In this document: positions 40,664-50,014 of the stretch, piece after piece | How positions within the stretch are numbered: the first letter of the stretch is position 1 | Layout: each line of letters starts with the position of its first letter | NCBI GenBank assembly: GCA_017416425.1 | Contig: JAFQCL010000006.1 | Span: 1 to 64,000, forward strand | Origin: Clostridia bacterium | Lineage (GTDB): Bacteria > Bacillota > Clostridia > Christensenellales > CAG-138 | DNA length: 64,000 nucleotides | Direction: 5' to 3' | The notes under the pieces: generated by a model | The model's input: the letters and a program-made list of their open reading frames with translations, nothing else | Told to the model about the DNA's origin: nothing | Databases searched by the model: none | Position numbers and translations under genes: made by a program

Positions 40664-42004
40664 TCAGAACAGCTCCAAAAGCGCCTTTACGGTACGCTCC
40701 AGCATGAGCCCGCGAGACGCCTTTACAAGCACCGTATCATTTGGGCGTATTTGCTCCTTAAGCGATGCTATCAGCTCGTCCTGGGATGAAAAATGTATGC
40801 CCTTTGCGGCCTTTGCCGTGTATTTTGAAAGCTCACCCACGCATAGTATCTTATCAATGCCAAGCTCCATGGCATAGCGACCTATCTCCTCATGATAGCG
40901 CGGCGCGTCACTGCCAAGCTCCATCATATCGCCGAGTATCGCTACCCTTCGGCTTTCAGCATATAAAAGCGTGGAAAGCGATGCCTTAACGGATGAAGGG
41001 TTCGCGTTATATGCATCATTTATAACCGTAAGCTCCCCGGCTTCCTCAATATAAAGCCTTCCTGTTATGGGCTCGTAGCATAAAAGCCCTTCCGCTATCT
41101 CCTCTGGGCTCATTTTAAGGCAGTCCCCAACGGCAAAAGCAATAAGTGCGTTTATGACCATGTGCCTTCCGGGTAGGGTAAGCCTTACCCGTGTTTTTAC
41201 GTTCCTGTATGAAACGGTAAATTCCGTACCAAAAAGACCCAGGGGCTTTTCATCCATCGCCCGATAAAGGCAGTGCTCGCCAAAGCCGCAGCTCAAAACA
41301 CCGCTATAGCTCTCACTTAGCCTCATAAGCAGGGGATCATCCCCACTTATGATTATGTGTCCGCCGGCCTTCATGTGGGGCAGCATCTCACTCTTTGCTT
41401 TAAGCACGCCCTCTTTTGAGCCCAAAAACTCTATATGCGCATCGCCTATGTTTGTAAATACGCATATGTCGGGCTTGCCCACCTTTGCTATGCGGTCTAT
41501 CTCGCCGAAATGGTTCGTACCCATCTCCATAACGGCCACCTCATGCGTGTCATCTACACGAAACGCCGTTTTGGGTACTCCTGTTTGGTTGTTTAAATTT
41601 CCCTCCGACTTCAGCACCGAAAAACGCTGCATGAGCACAGCGGAAATAAGTTCCTTTGTAGTGGTCTTACCAACGCTTCCCGTGATCGCAACCACCTTTG
41701 CCTTCCGCTTTGACATGTAGTACTCTGCAAGATCCAAAAAAGCCTGCGTTGTATCGCCTACTCTTATATGAGGGATATTAACAGCTCTGTCTGAAAGCAC
41801 GAGCGCGGCGCCCTTATCGAGGGCAGCTTTTAAAAAATCATGTCCATCAAATCGCTCGCCCACTATGGGTATAAAAAGTTCGCCCAAATCTATGGTTCTT
41901 GTGTCTATGGACACGCCCAAAACCTCTATATCGCTATTTATATCTATATTAAAGGGACTTCCGCCTGTAGCGGCGATTATCTCGTTTAACGTAAGCTTTT
42001 CCAT
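40664..42004 (-). CDS. murF: UDP-MurNAc-tripeptide--D-Ala-D-Ala ligase
   Basis: 446 aa. The N-terminal MurF-specific domain has 'VLGVSIDTRTIDLGELFIPI'. The Mur ligase ATP site is 'VVAITGSVGKTTTKELISAVL' (~97-117), with 'EMGTNHFGEIDRI' and the C-terminal 'VINDAYNANPSSVKASL... AILGDMMELG'. It adds D-Ala-D-Ala to the peptidoglycan precursor. It lies 36 bases downstream of ddl, so the operon makes and then attaches the dipeptide. Confidence 0.96.
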   Translation of the reverse strand: MEKLTLNEIIAATGGSPFNIDINSDIEVLGVSIDTRTIDLGELFIPIVGERFDGHDFLKAALDKGAALVLSDRAVNIPHIRVGDTTQAFLDLAEYYMSKRKAKVVAITGSVGKTTTKELISAVLMQRFSVLKSEGNLNNQTGVPKTAFRVDDTHEVAVMEMGTNHFGEIDRIAKVGKPDICVFTNIGDAHIEFLGSKEGVLKAKSEMLPHMKAGGHIIISGDDPLLMRLSESYSGVLSCGFGEHCLYRAMDEKPLGLFGTEFTVSYRNVKTRVRLTLPGRHMVINALIAFAVGDCLKMSPEEIAEGLLCYEPITGRLYIEEAGELTVINDAYNANPSSVKASLSTLLYAESRRVAILGDMMELGSDAPRYHEEIGRYAMELGIDKILCVGELSKYTAKAAKGIHFSSQDELIASLKEQIRPNDTVLVKASRGLMLERTVKALLELF

Positions 42005-42039
42005 TTTAAGCCAAATCCTTCCTGCCCTGATCGGTCTTA

Positions 42040-43047
42040 TTAATTACCGTATTTTTCAAGCGATTTTTTAATTATAAACTCGCAAAGCTCATCATAGCTC
42101 ATGCCTGCGGCAGCGGCCTCCTGAGGTACAAGGCTTGTTGGGGTCATGCCCGGAAGTGTATTCGCCTCAAGACACACAAATGTGCCATCCGGTCTTAATA
42201 TGAAGTCCACACGGCCATATACGGAAAGCCCAAGCGCGAAATAAACCTCTTCGGCCGTTCTTTGAAGGCGCTCATAGATCGTGCTTTCGATAAGCGCGGG
42301 GCATATCTCAGTCGCTGCGCCCGGCTGATACTTGTTTTTATAATCGTAGTAGCCGTTTTTTGGGCATATCTCTATAACAGGCAGCGCTTTTCCATCTAAA
42401 ACAGCCACGGAAAGCTCCTTGCCCGAAACATATTCCTCTATAAGCAGCACATCTTCATACATAAAGCCCTTATTTAGTGCTTCTATTAGATCTTCCTCGC
42501 AAAAGACTATGCTGACGCCTATGCTTGAGCCGCCGGAACTTGGCTTTATAACGCATGGCAGCTTTATATTGGGCAAGGGCATACCTTTTTTTTGCACAAA
42601 GCCCCTTGCCGTGGGGATATTTTGCTGCTCAAGCACAAGCTTGGAAAGGGGCTTATTCATAGCAAGGGCACTTGCAAGATACCCGCTTCCCGTATAGCGT
42701 ATGCCAAGCATATCCAGCATAGCCTGAAGCCTGCCGTTTTCTCCGCTCGCTCCATGAAGCCCAAGGTACACTATATCGGCATCGCTCAAAAGCTCTATCA
42801 CGCCCTTTCCGACCTCGCCCATTCCTGCTTTAAGCGTTAAAAGCTTCTGTAAGTCCGGGGCGGATGCACCAACGCTTATGGGGTTTATATCCGGGCTATA
42901 GGGGTCATCTTCTCCCACTCCTAAAAAAAGATCGACAAGCGCCGTTTCATGTCCCCGACGTTTAAGCGCCGCTGCTATCATCGCGCCGGATGACAGCGAC
43001 ACATCGCGTTCGCAGCTAAAGCCTCCTGCAAGTACAACTATCTTCAA
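42040..43047 (-). CDS. ddl: D-alanine--D-alanine ligase
   Basis: 335 aa. ATP-grasp ligase: 'IVVLAGGFSCERDVSLSSG' at the N-terminus, 'PCVIKPSSGGSSIGVSIV', 'EEYVSGKELSVAVLDG' and 'CLEANTLPGMTPTSLVPQEA'. The start is placed at TTG 43047, where GTGAGGG sits seven bases upstream and the protein begins like other Ddl enzymes. An in-frame ATG at 43071 adds eight residues but has no ribosome-binding site and lies within about 12 bases of the -10. First gene of ddl-murF. Confidence 0.95.
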   Translation of the reverse strand: MKIVVLAGGFSCERDVSLSSGAMIAAALKRRGHETALVDLFLGVGEDDPYSPDINPISVGASAPDLQKLLTLKAGMGEVGKGVIELLSDADIVYLGLHGASGENGRLQAMLDMLGIRYTGSGYLASALAMNKPLSKLVLEQQNIPTARGFVQKKGMPLPNIKLPCVIKPSSGGSSIGVSIVFCEEDLIEALNKGFMYEDVLLIEEYVSGKELSVAVLDGKALPVIEICPKNGYYDYKNKYQPGAATEICPALIESTIYERLQRTAEEVYFALGLSVYGRVDFILRPDGTFVCLEANTLPGMTPTSLVPQEAAAAGMSYDELCEFIIKKSLEKYGN

Positions 43048-43082
43048 AATAAATCCCTCACTATTATCCATTCTAACTAATT

Positions 43083-43092
43083 ATTATAGCAT
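43083..43092 (-). promoter_or_regulatory. Extended -10 (ATGCTATAAT) of ddl-murF
   Basis: Minus-strand ATGCTATAAT about 36 bases upstream of the TTG start of ddl. Confidence 0.6.
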
Positions 43093-43155
43093 ACGTTGTC
43101 AATCGGGCGTATATGAAACATTGCGCTTATGGTAGAAATTCATCTTTTTAGGTGA

Positions 43156-43184
43156 TTGTCACGCGCCCCTATATGTTGTATAAT
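43156..43184 (+). promoter_or_regulatory. Promoter of the CARDB-like surface protein gene
   Basis: TTGTCA (43156-43161), 17-base spacer, TATAAT (43179-43184). Confidence 0.85.
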
Positions 43185-43217
43185 AATAAGACAATTTATC
43201 AGGGGAGTTTTAAGTAT

Positions 43218-44774
43218 ATGAGGTCTAAAAGACGTTTAATATCAATACTGCTTGCGCTGTTTGTGTGCTTTTTAATGTGCGAGGCATCGCTTGCCGCGAA
43301 TATAAGCGCTTCCGTAAATCCGCCTCAGCTATCCGGCGAGGGTAATGTTACCGTAAGCATACGTGTTGCCAACGACTCCGAATTTGACATGGAGAATATA
43401 CGTATAACGGGTCATGGCAGCTCGTTTGACGTGGGGAATAAACCGGAGCTTTCGCCGGGCGAGAGCTATACCTACACCTCGGTTATAACCGTTGCCGCCT
43501 CCATGATAGGAAGGACTATGGATTTTAGCGTAACTTGGACGGAGGATGGGGTCTCAAAGTCCGAAACCGCCAGCATACTCATACAGCTTGAGAACATATC
43601 GCATGTAATAGTAACAAGAACCGCCAGCGTTACAAACGCACGCCCCGGAGAAGTAATACAGCTTACTTATTTGATACAAAACCTTGGCACCATAACCGCG
43701 GATAACATAACGCTTACAGACAGGCTGATAAAAAGCCGCCCTCTGATATCCGGGCTTTCGCTTTCCGCAGGTGAATCCCACACCATAGAATATGAGTTCA
43801 CCATGGGCAGTGAAACGGTGACCTCTCAGCCCGTTCTTACCTATACTCCGGCTGATGGCACAAGCTCCGAGCTTGAATACACGGGTGATGCACTCATACT
43901 CGGCTACATAAACGCGCGCCTTGATGTTGATGTATATCAGAGCATTAATTCCGTTGACGGCACCACCTTTACGCTTTATCTTACAAATGACGGAAACCAA
44001 AAGCTTAGAAACATAATGGTGACCGATGAGCTTTCAAACCCCTTAAATACTGAAGGCTTTTCGCTGGCTGTGGGTGAACAAAAGACCCTCACCTATACTA
44101 TAGTTCCCGAAAGCACAAGATATGTCTACTTTAACATAACGGCTGAAACCGCGAGCGGACATGAGTACAGGGACAAGACCACGACCTATACCGTAAGGCA
44201 GTATGTGGATCCCAGTCTTATCAACATAGATTTTACGGCTTCCATCGAGAAATCGCTTGGTGCAGACGGCTCTATGGAGCTGCTCTTTTCGATAAACAAC
44301 CTTGGTAATATGGTATTTTCCAACGCTGTGCTCACAGAAGCTCAGCTTGGCGAGCTGCTAAGGTTTGAATCTATAGCTTCGGGTCTTACTGAAAAGCTTG
44401 CTTTGATAAACATCACCGAAGAGCGCATGCTTGAATTCACGCTGAGCTTTTCTGATTATGCGGGCAACATATACGAATACACGACCACACTCTTTGCTGC
44501 TTTTCCGGAGCAGCAGATCATGCCCTCCTTCACACCGGGCATCCAAATCGATAATATAGGCGAAGAGATTGGCTCTACCATTTCCGAAACGCTCAGATCC
44601 ACATTCCATGTGCTTGCAATAATAACGGGTATATCTCTTGTCGTTATGCTTGCGCTCACCATCGCCGATAGGGTTCGTAAGAATAACCTGAAGCGCAAGA
44701 AGGCGGAAGCGGCAAGAAAGCGCGAGATTAAGGAGTGGATGCGCAAAAGAGGGCAGCAGGATAATGAGCAGTGA
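43218..44774 (+). CDS. Membrane-anchored surface protein with CARDB/DUF11-like repeats
   Basis: 518 aa. The start is ATG 43218 behind AGGGGAG; a longer frame begins inside the promoter. Signal peptide (~1-26), then four Ig-like beta modules of ~100 residues. These have the CARDB/DUF11 pattern 'V...NLGT.T..NI.L.D' ('LIQNLGTITADNITLTDRL', 'YLTNDGNQKLRNIMVTDEL', 'SINNLGNMVFSNAVLTEAQ'). A membrane helix (~468-490) and a strongly basic cytosolic tail of ~30 residues follow. Such modules act as stalks or adhesion units. It has no enzymatic domain and no sortase motif. Confidence 0.75.
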   Translation: MRSKRRLISILLALFVCFLMCEASLAANISASVNPPQLSGEGNVTVSIRVANDSEFDMENIRITGHGSSFDVGNKPELSPGESYTYTSVITVAASMIGRTMDFSVTWTEDGVSKSETASILIQLENISHVIVTRTASVTNARPGEVIQLTYLIQNLGTITADNITLTDRLIKSRPLISGLSLSAGESHTIEYEFTMGSETVTSQPVLTYTPADGTSSELEYTGDALILGYINARLDVDVYQSINSVDGTTFTLYLTNDGNQKLRNIMVTDELSNPLNTEGFSLAVGEQKTLTYTIVPESTRYVYFNITAETASGHEYRDKTTTYTVRQYVDPSLINIDFTASIEKSLGADGSMELLFSINNLGNMVFSNAVLTEAQLGELLRFESIASGLTEKLALINITEERMLEFTLSFSDYAGNIYEYTTTLFAAFPEQQIMPSFTPGIQIDNIGEEIGSTISETLRSTFHVLAIITGISLVVMLALTIADRVRKNNLKRKKAEAARKREIKEWMRKRGQQDNEQ

Positions 44775-44896
44775 AATCCTAAGTTTTCAGTGAGCTATGG
44801 GCACAAAATCCCGTTTTTGAAAGCTTATCACTTAAGTTTATACTCATAAGTTTCTGCATAGATACCATGGTTGTACCCGGAAATCCACGGATTAAA

Positions 44897-44941
44897 AAAG
44901 CTTGGAATAAAAACGAAATATTCGATCTTATTCCAAGCTTT
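44897..44941 (-). terminator. Palindromic terminator-like element downstream of pgsA
   Basis: Perfect 14-base arms AAAGCTTGGAATAA and TTATTCCAAGCTTT. On the minus strand a T6 run follows, fitting a terminator for the pgsA end of the long operon. It is the cleanest member of the AAGCTTGGAATA palindrome family. Confidence 0.75.
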
Positions 44942-45040
44942 ACACAATGTGGGTTCCATTTATGGGCATTTACAAAGGCGTGGGGCAAAGCTTTTGTAAA
45001 AAGAACATTATAATCCCAAATCAAATAGTTCCATGAAAAT

Positions 45041-45580
45041 TCATTTCTTATTGCCCTTCTTAAGCACCGGATAGACATTTTTAAAGAAATAGTTCGCCAT
45101 CGATACATAAGCAAGCAGCACCGAGATTATAAATACAACGATATGCCAAGGCGTAATCACCTGCACAAAATGCTCAACTATGGTGAATACGATAGAGGCA
45201 TGAAGAAGTCCTGCGCTTATTTTGCCAAACGTATCTGCATACACTACTATCTTATACTTGAGCATAAACACGCCGCCTACTATCATAAGCAGTTCCTTTA
45301 TAAGTTCGGCTATTACGATGTATAGGGGTATCCAGCCAAGCGAGGCATAGCATATCATCGCCGCGAGTATCAAAAGCTTATCGGCAAGTGGGTCAAGAAG
45401 CTTTCCGATATTGCTTATCCAGTTATTTCTTCGGGCAAGATAGCCATCGAGTATATCGGTGAAAAAGGCAAGCAGATATACGCCAAGCGCCCACCAGTAA
45501 GCTTCGAGCCTGAAAAGCCACACAAACACGCCTACAAGAGCGATGCGGAATGCCGATAAAATATTGGGTATATGTCTCAT
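45041..45580 (-). CDS. pgsA: CDP-diacylglycerol--glycerol-3-phosphate 3-phosphatidyltransferase
   Basis: 179 aa. The CDP-alcohol phosphotransferase motif D-x2-DG-x2-AR-x8-G-x3-D-x3-D is intact in 'TDILDGYLARRNNWISNIGK' plus LLDPLADK. Four to five membrane helices. It makes phosphatidylglycerol phosphate. It uses the CDP-diacylglycerol produced by CdsA in the same gene run. The start is set at ATG 45580 (MRHIPNILSAFRIAL), where the family begins; ATG 45592 is possible. A longer frame to 45667 would translate a dispersed intergenic repeat and is rejected. Confidence 0.9.
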   Translation of the reverse strand: MRHIPNILSAFRIALVGVFVWLFRLEAYWWALGVYLLAFFTDILDGYLARRNNWISNIGKLLDPLADKLLILAAMICYASLGWIPLYIVIAELIKELLMIVGGVFMLKYKIVVYADTFGKISAGLLHASIVFTIVEHFVQVITPWHIVVFIISVLLAYVSMANYFFKNVYPVLKKGNKK

Positions 45581-45592
45581 AATCGTAGCCAT

Positions 45593-45665
45593 AGCTCTCG
45601 CAGGGCGAAAGCTTCCTTTCCTGTGGAATTGGAATCGGTTTTGCGCTTGCGCGGTATTGCGGCTC
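45593..45665. repeat. Second copy of the TTTCCTGTGGAATTGG repeat
   Basis: GGCGAAAGCTTCCTTTCCTG, then TGGAATTGG, a short gap, and GGTTTTGCGCTTG. It matches 32077-32114 over about 45 bases with few differences. It occupies the gap between polC and pgsA. Confidence 0.7.
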
Positions 45666-45691
45666 AAAACACTGCTTTGTGGATAAAATAA

Positions 45692-48600
45692 TTAAGCTAA
45701 GGCATCAAAAAGCGTAAGCTGATTTCGCTCGGGAAGGTTATCTAACAGCCCAAGCTTTCTAAGCTGCTGCATTATGGTATTATTAGCATGAGAGCGCGTC
45801 ATAAAGTCCTCAACGGACAAAAATATATGTCCGTCTGCCGAAGCCGCCCAAAGCTCCTTTGCTGCGGTCTCACCTATACCCGAGAGGGAGGTGAAAGGCG
45901 GTCTTATCGCGCCGTCTTCTATTATAAACTCGGTAGCTCGTGATTTATAAAGATCAAGCGGCAAAAGATCGATACCGCGAAGGTTCATCTCATAAACCAC
46001 CTCAAGCACCGAAATCGTATCCTCGATCTTGGCATTATCCTTTGCCTCGAGCTGCTTTTGAAGGGCGTTTATGTTTAAAAGCACCTTTTCAGCGCCTCCA
46101 AAGGCGTATTCAAGATCAAATGCATCAGCTCGAACGGTGAAAAACGTAGCATAAAACGCTTCCGGATGATGGAGCTTATAATAAGCCACCCTAAACGACA
46201 TCATTACATATGCCGCAGCATGGGCACGCGGGAACATGTATTTTATCTTCTTACAGGAATCAATATACCACGCCGGTACATCAATGTCCATCATGAATTG
46301 CTCCATTTCAGGGGTAAGACCCTTGCCCTTTCGCACGCTCTCCATTATCTTAAACGACATAGAGGGCTCACCGCCCTTTGCTATAAGATAGTTCATGATG
46401 TCGTCTCGCGTGCATATGGCTTCGGAAAGCGTGGCTGAGCCGTCTTTCACAAGATCCTGAGCGTTTCCAAGCCATACATCCGTTCCGTGTGAAAGCCCCG
46501 CGATACGCACAAGTTCCTCCATTGTGGTAGGTCTTGTGTCCTTAAGCATCTGGCGTACAAACCTCGTGCCAAATTCGGGTATGGCGATGCTTCCAACAAC
46601 TGTGTTAAGCTTATCAAGGTCTATTCCAAGCGGCTCAAGCGATGAAAAGAGCGCCATAGTACCCTTATCATCAAGAGGAATGGTCTTTGGGTCTATTCCC
46701 GTTATGTCATGCAGCATACGCAGCGCCGTGGGATCATCGTGTCCGAGTATGTCCAGCTTTACAAGGCGGTCGTCCATGGCGTGGAAATCAAAATGCGTGG
46801 TAATGCTTGTGGCGCACTCCTTATCGGCGGGATACTGCACCGGAGTAAAATCATAGATATCGTATTCCTTCGGCACTATGACAATACCGCCGGGGTGCTG
46901 ACCTGTTGTGCGCTTAACGCCCGAGCAGCCCCTTGCAAGCCTTAACATTTCAGCTTCACTCAGCCTTTTATCATATTCCTCGCAGTATTTTTTTACATAG
47001 CCATAGGCGGTCTTTTCCTGTACGGCGGAAATGGTACCGGCTCTGAAGGCATGCCCCTCGCCAAACATCTCCTCAACATAAGCATGCGCGACAGGCTGGT
47101 ATACGCCCGAGAAGTTAAGGTCTATATCGGGCGTTTTGTCGCCTTTAAAGCCAAGGAATGTTTCAAAAGGTATGTCATAGCCAAGCTTTGTGAGAGGAGC
47201 GCCGCATTTTGGGCAGCTTTTATCCGGCATATCGATGCCGCATCTTGATATCTCATCCTGAGTATTAAAGTCGGAATACTTGCATGAGGGGCATACATAA
47301 TGCGGGGGCAGGGAGTTTACCTCGGTTATACCCATGAGATACGCCACAAATGAAGACCCAACGGAGCCCCTTGAGCCGACAAGATAGCCGTCCGACAGGG
47401 ATTTTTTAACAAGCCTCATCGCCATAAGATAGAGCGAGCAATAGTCGTTGCCGATTATGGAGCGAAGCTCCTTATCAAGCCTTGCCGAAACCGTAGGAGG
47501 CAGATCATTTCCGTATATGCTGTTTGCGGCGCTGTATGTGATATTTGAAAGCTCCTCCACGGCGCCCTCTATCGTCGGGGCATAGGTGTGCTTTTCGCTG
47601 AGAAAGGGCTTTAGCGCGTCACAGCTGTCTGCTATCATATTGGTGTTTTTAATTACCACCTCATATGCCTTTTCCTCGCCAAGGTATGAAAATTCCTCAA
47701 GCATCTCGTCCGTAGTTTTAAAATATAGCGGAGCCTGCTTATCGGCATCCGAGAATCCCTTTGAGGTCATGAGCACGGTCCTAAATATAGCGTCGGTAGG
47801 CTCAAGAAAATGCACATCGCCCGTTGCTGCAACCGGAATATCAAGCTCTTCTCCAAGCGCGACTATACTTCTATTCAGATCGCGAAGCCCATTTTTATCG
47901 GCAATGCGGCCATCTCGCATTAAAAATTCGTTATTACCTATGGGCTGTATCTCAAGGTAGTCGTAAAAGCTTGCGATAGCGCGTATTTTTTCATCTATGC
48001 CGGGTGGATCCGCAAGCTTTTTTTGAAGCACCGCCGAAAAAAGCTCGCCCGCCTCGCACGCGGAGCCTATTATCATGCCGTTTCGATAGAGCATAAGAAG
48101 GCTTCTTGGGATCCTGGGTACGCCCTTTAGATACTCAAGATGTCCCCATGATACGAGCTTATAAAGGCTTTTAAGGCCAACCGCATTTTTAGAAAGGAGC
48201 ACGATATGGCTTGCTCCGTGGCCATGCCCCTTTACCTTGTTTTGTTCAAAGCCATGCATGTGAGGAAGCATGCTTGCGCCGATCTCTTCCATTTTTTTTG
48301 TAAGAGCGATAAAAAGCGCCTCTAAACACGCGGTTTTGTTTTTTTCGTCTATACCTAAAAATTCGCATGCCGAATTCAGCGAAGTATCCTTAAGCTCATC
48401 ATGATAAAGATGATGCAAAAGAAGCCTTGTGTCTATATGCTCATCGGGAAAACTTGTGTTAAACCTGCCCGCCGCTTTAGTTAGACGTTCATATATGTTT
48501 GCGTCATGAACGAGCACCCGGTGATCAGTGCAAAGCTCCGCTATTTTCGAAAGTCTTTCGCTATCGGCAGTTCCATATTGCAGCACATGCTTTATAGCCT

Positions 48601-49921
48601 CAAAATCATCTTCAAGCGCTGTTTTAACGCCGTATGTAAAGCAGCAATTAAGCTCATCGCCGGCATAGGTCTTAGGATAGCTGAAGGTTTTAGCCAAAAG
48701 CTCCACCGTGGTATTTGTACTTTCTCGTATAAGCTCAAACGAAAGCACGATAAAGCGTCCCGAAATTTCGATTGGGGAGCTGTCATCTATAAGGTAGCCT
48801 TCAACGCCGAGTATGGCCTTTATACCTTTTGCCTTAGCGGCATTTACCGCCGATGGGAAACCGTGTACAACGCCGTGGTCGGTTATGGCAACGGCGCTGT
48901 GACCAAACCTTGCGGCTGTTTCAACAGCATCGTTTTTGCGGTCGGTGGCAGAAAGGAGCGCGTCCATAGCGGAATATTGGGTGTGAAGATGAAGCTCCAC
49001 ACGCTTATCTTTCGCGGTATCCTCACGAAACTTTGAGGGCTGCCAGCATATGTCTGATGCGAAAAGACACATCTGGCCCGTGTAGGTATCCATTCGGTAA
49101 TCCCCCCGCGCTATTATGCTGTGCTTTTTTTTGCCGCATTCCTGTATCATTTGGCATACGGTCTTGTCGCTGTCTTCGCTTCCGAGGAACAGCTTTACAG
49201 GTATCGTATATGTATGATCGCTTATGGAAAAATTGACTATGCTTCCGCCTGTGCGCCTTGGCTTTTCCTCATAGCTTTCAAGAAAGCCCTTTACAATTAT
49301 GCGCCCCGCATCCTCACCTATATCGCACATGGGAACGCTTTGCTTTGTGATCGCACGGCCTAGTATTACGTTTGATGTTTTTTGGGCTGTCTGTACCGGC
49401 CTTTTAAGCGCTTTTTTATCAAATTCACGCGCCGGGGCGGCGGGAAGCTTTAGTGAAGTGTCGGAATATATGCTGATCGCTGACCTTTTTATGCCATAGA
49501 GCGTAAAAAAGGCCTGCCTTATGTATTTTTCAAGGGATGAAGCTACAGCCTCCATCAGTTTTTCGGGCACATAAAGGCAGAGAAGCCCGTTTTCCGCTAT
49601 AAGCCTTGAGCAGGAAAACACCACGCCCAAAACAGGGTATAGCTTTACGGCCGAGGTTTTTGCTGTATTTAAAGCATTTTCATCGGTAAGGAGCATGTGG
49701 AGCGCATCTTGAAAGCGGAACTCAACATGGCAGCGTTTACCGCTTCCGCCCGATAATCTCGACACGGCGCTTTTTAATTCATAAGAGACCCTGTCCATTA
49801 CATCCTTATCTATGATGGCGCTGCTTTCAAGTATTATATCGATATTTTCGGATCCGGTCATATTAACCGCAAGCACCCTAAGATGCGGGCAAATACGGCT
49901 TATGAGATCATCGATGGTCAT
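45692..49921 (-). CDS. polC: DNA polymerase III PolC-type alpha subunit with degenerate exonuclease domain
   Basis: 1409 aa. Order: N-terminal domain (1-190), OB domain (~200-300), PHP N-part (ELHLHTQYSAMDALL ~309; AITDHGVVHGF ~345), inserted DnaQ-like exonuclease (~388-547), PHP C-part, polymerase palm with zinc-binding Cys (CPSCKYSDF... CPKCG) and the catalytic 'TPDIDLNFSG', then 'KLDILGHDDPTALRML' and the HhH C-terminus. Polymerase motifs are intact. In the exonuclease the usual D-x-E is S394-F-E396, the Asp of HNxxFD is Tyr477, and the HxxxxD motif reads K529...E534. Proofreading activity is therefore doubtful. AAGGAGACC precedes the ATG. Confidence 0.95.
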   Translation of the reverse strand: MTIDDLISRICPHLRVLAVNMTGSENIDIILESSAIIDKDVMDRVSYELKSAVSRLSGGSGKRCHVEFRFQDALHMLLTDENALNTAKTSAVKLYPVLGVVFSCSRLIAENGLLCLYVPEKLMEAVASSLEKYIRQAFFTLYGIKRSAISIYSDTSLKLPAAPAREFDKKALKRPVQTAQKTSNVILGRAITKQSVPMCDIGEDAGRIIVKGFLESYEEKPRRTGGSIVNFSISDHTYTIPVKLFLGSEDSDKTVCQMIQECGKKKHSIIARGDYRMDTYTGQMCLFASDICWQPSKFREDTAKDKRVELHLHTQYSAMDALLSATDRKNDAVETAARFGHSAVAITDHGVVHGFPSAVNAAKAKGIKAILGVEGYLIDDSSPIEISGRFIVLSFELIRESTNTTVELLAKTFSYPKTYAGDELNCCFTYGVKTALEDDFEAIKHVLQYGTADSERLSKIAELCTDHRVLVHDANIYERLTKAAGRFNTSFPDEHIDTRLLLHHLYHDELKDTSLNSACEFLGIDEKNKTACLEALFIALTKKMEEIGASMLPHMHGFEQNKVKGHGHGASHIVLLSKNAVGLKSLYKLVSWGHLEYLKGVPRIPRSLLMLYRNGMIIGSACEAGELFSAVLQKKLADPPGIDEKIRAIASFYDYLEIQPIGNNEFLMRDGRIADKNGLRDLNRSIVALGEELDIPVAATGDVHFLEPTDAIFRTVLMTSKGFSDADKQAPLYFKTTDEMLEEFSYLGEEKAYEVVIKNTNMIADSCDALKPFLSEKHTYAPTIEGAVEELSNITYSAANSIYGNDLPPTVSARLDKELRSIIGNDYCSLYLMAMRLVKKSLSDGYLVGSRGSVGSSFVAYLMGITEVNSLPPHYVCPSCKYSDFNTQDEISRCGIDMPDKSCPKCGAPLTKLGYDIPFETFLGFKGDKTPDIDLNFSGVYQPVAHAYVEEMFGEGHAFRAGTISAVQEKTAYGYVKKYCEEYDKRLSEAEMLRLARGCSGVKRTTGQHPGGIVIVPKEYDIYDFTPVQYPADKECATSITTHFDFHAMDDRLVKLDILGHDDPTALRMLHDITGIDPKTIPLDDKGTMALFSSLEPLGIDLDKLNTVVGSIAIPEFGTRFVRQMLKDTRPTTMEELVRIAGLSHGTDVWLGNAQDLVKDGSATLSEAICTRDDIMNYLIAKGGEPSMSFKIMESVRKGKGLTPEMEQFMMDIDVPAWYIDSCKKIKYMFPRAHAAAYVMMSFRVAYYKLHHPEAFYATFFTVRADAFDLEYAFGGAEKVLLNINALQKQLEAKDNAKIEDTISVLEVVYEMNLRGIDLLPLDLYKSRATEFIIEDGAIRPPFTSLSGIGETAAKELWAASADGHIFLSVEDFMTRSHANNTIMQQLRKLGLLDNLPERNQLTLFDALA

Positions 49922-49959
49922 AGCTTAGGTCTCCTTGGTGGATATTTTTTATTTCAGAT

Positions 49960-49991
49960 ATTTTAAAACCGCCTTAGAGCTTTGGCGGCCT
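49960..49991 (-). terminator. Terminator/attenuator between ispG and polC
   Basis: On the minus strand GGCCGCC pairs with GGCGGT across ten bases, followed by TTTTAAAATA, in the 93-base gap. It may partly separate polC expression from the lipid genes. Confidence 0.6.
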
Positions 49992-50014
49992 TAACTTATG
50001 CTTAAATTCGGCGC

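Noticed and set aside
45593..45667. Longer N-terminus for PgsA
   Set aside because: The added residues come from a dispersed intergenic repeat and are unlike PgsA. The family start fits ATG 45580.
48506..49036. 176-codon plus-strand frame
   Set aside because: Antisense to the polC coding region; no start signal and no family.
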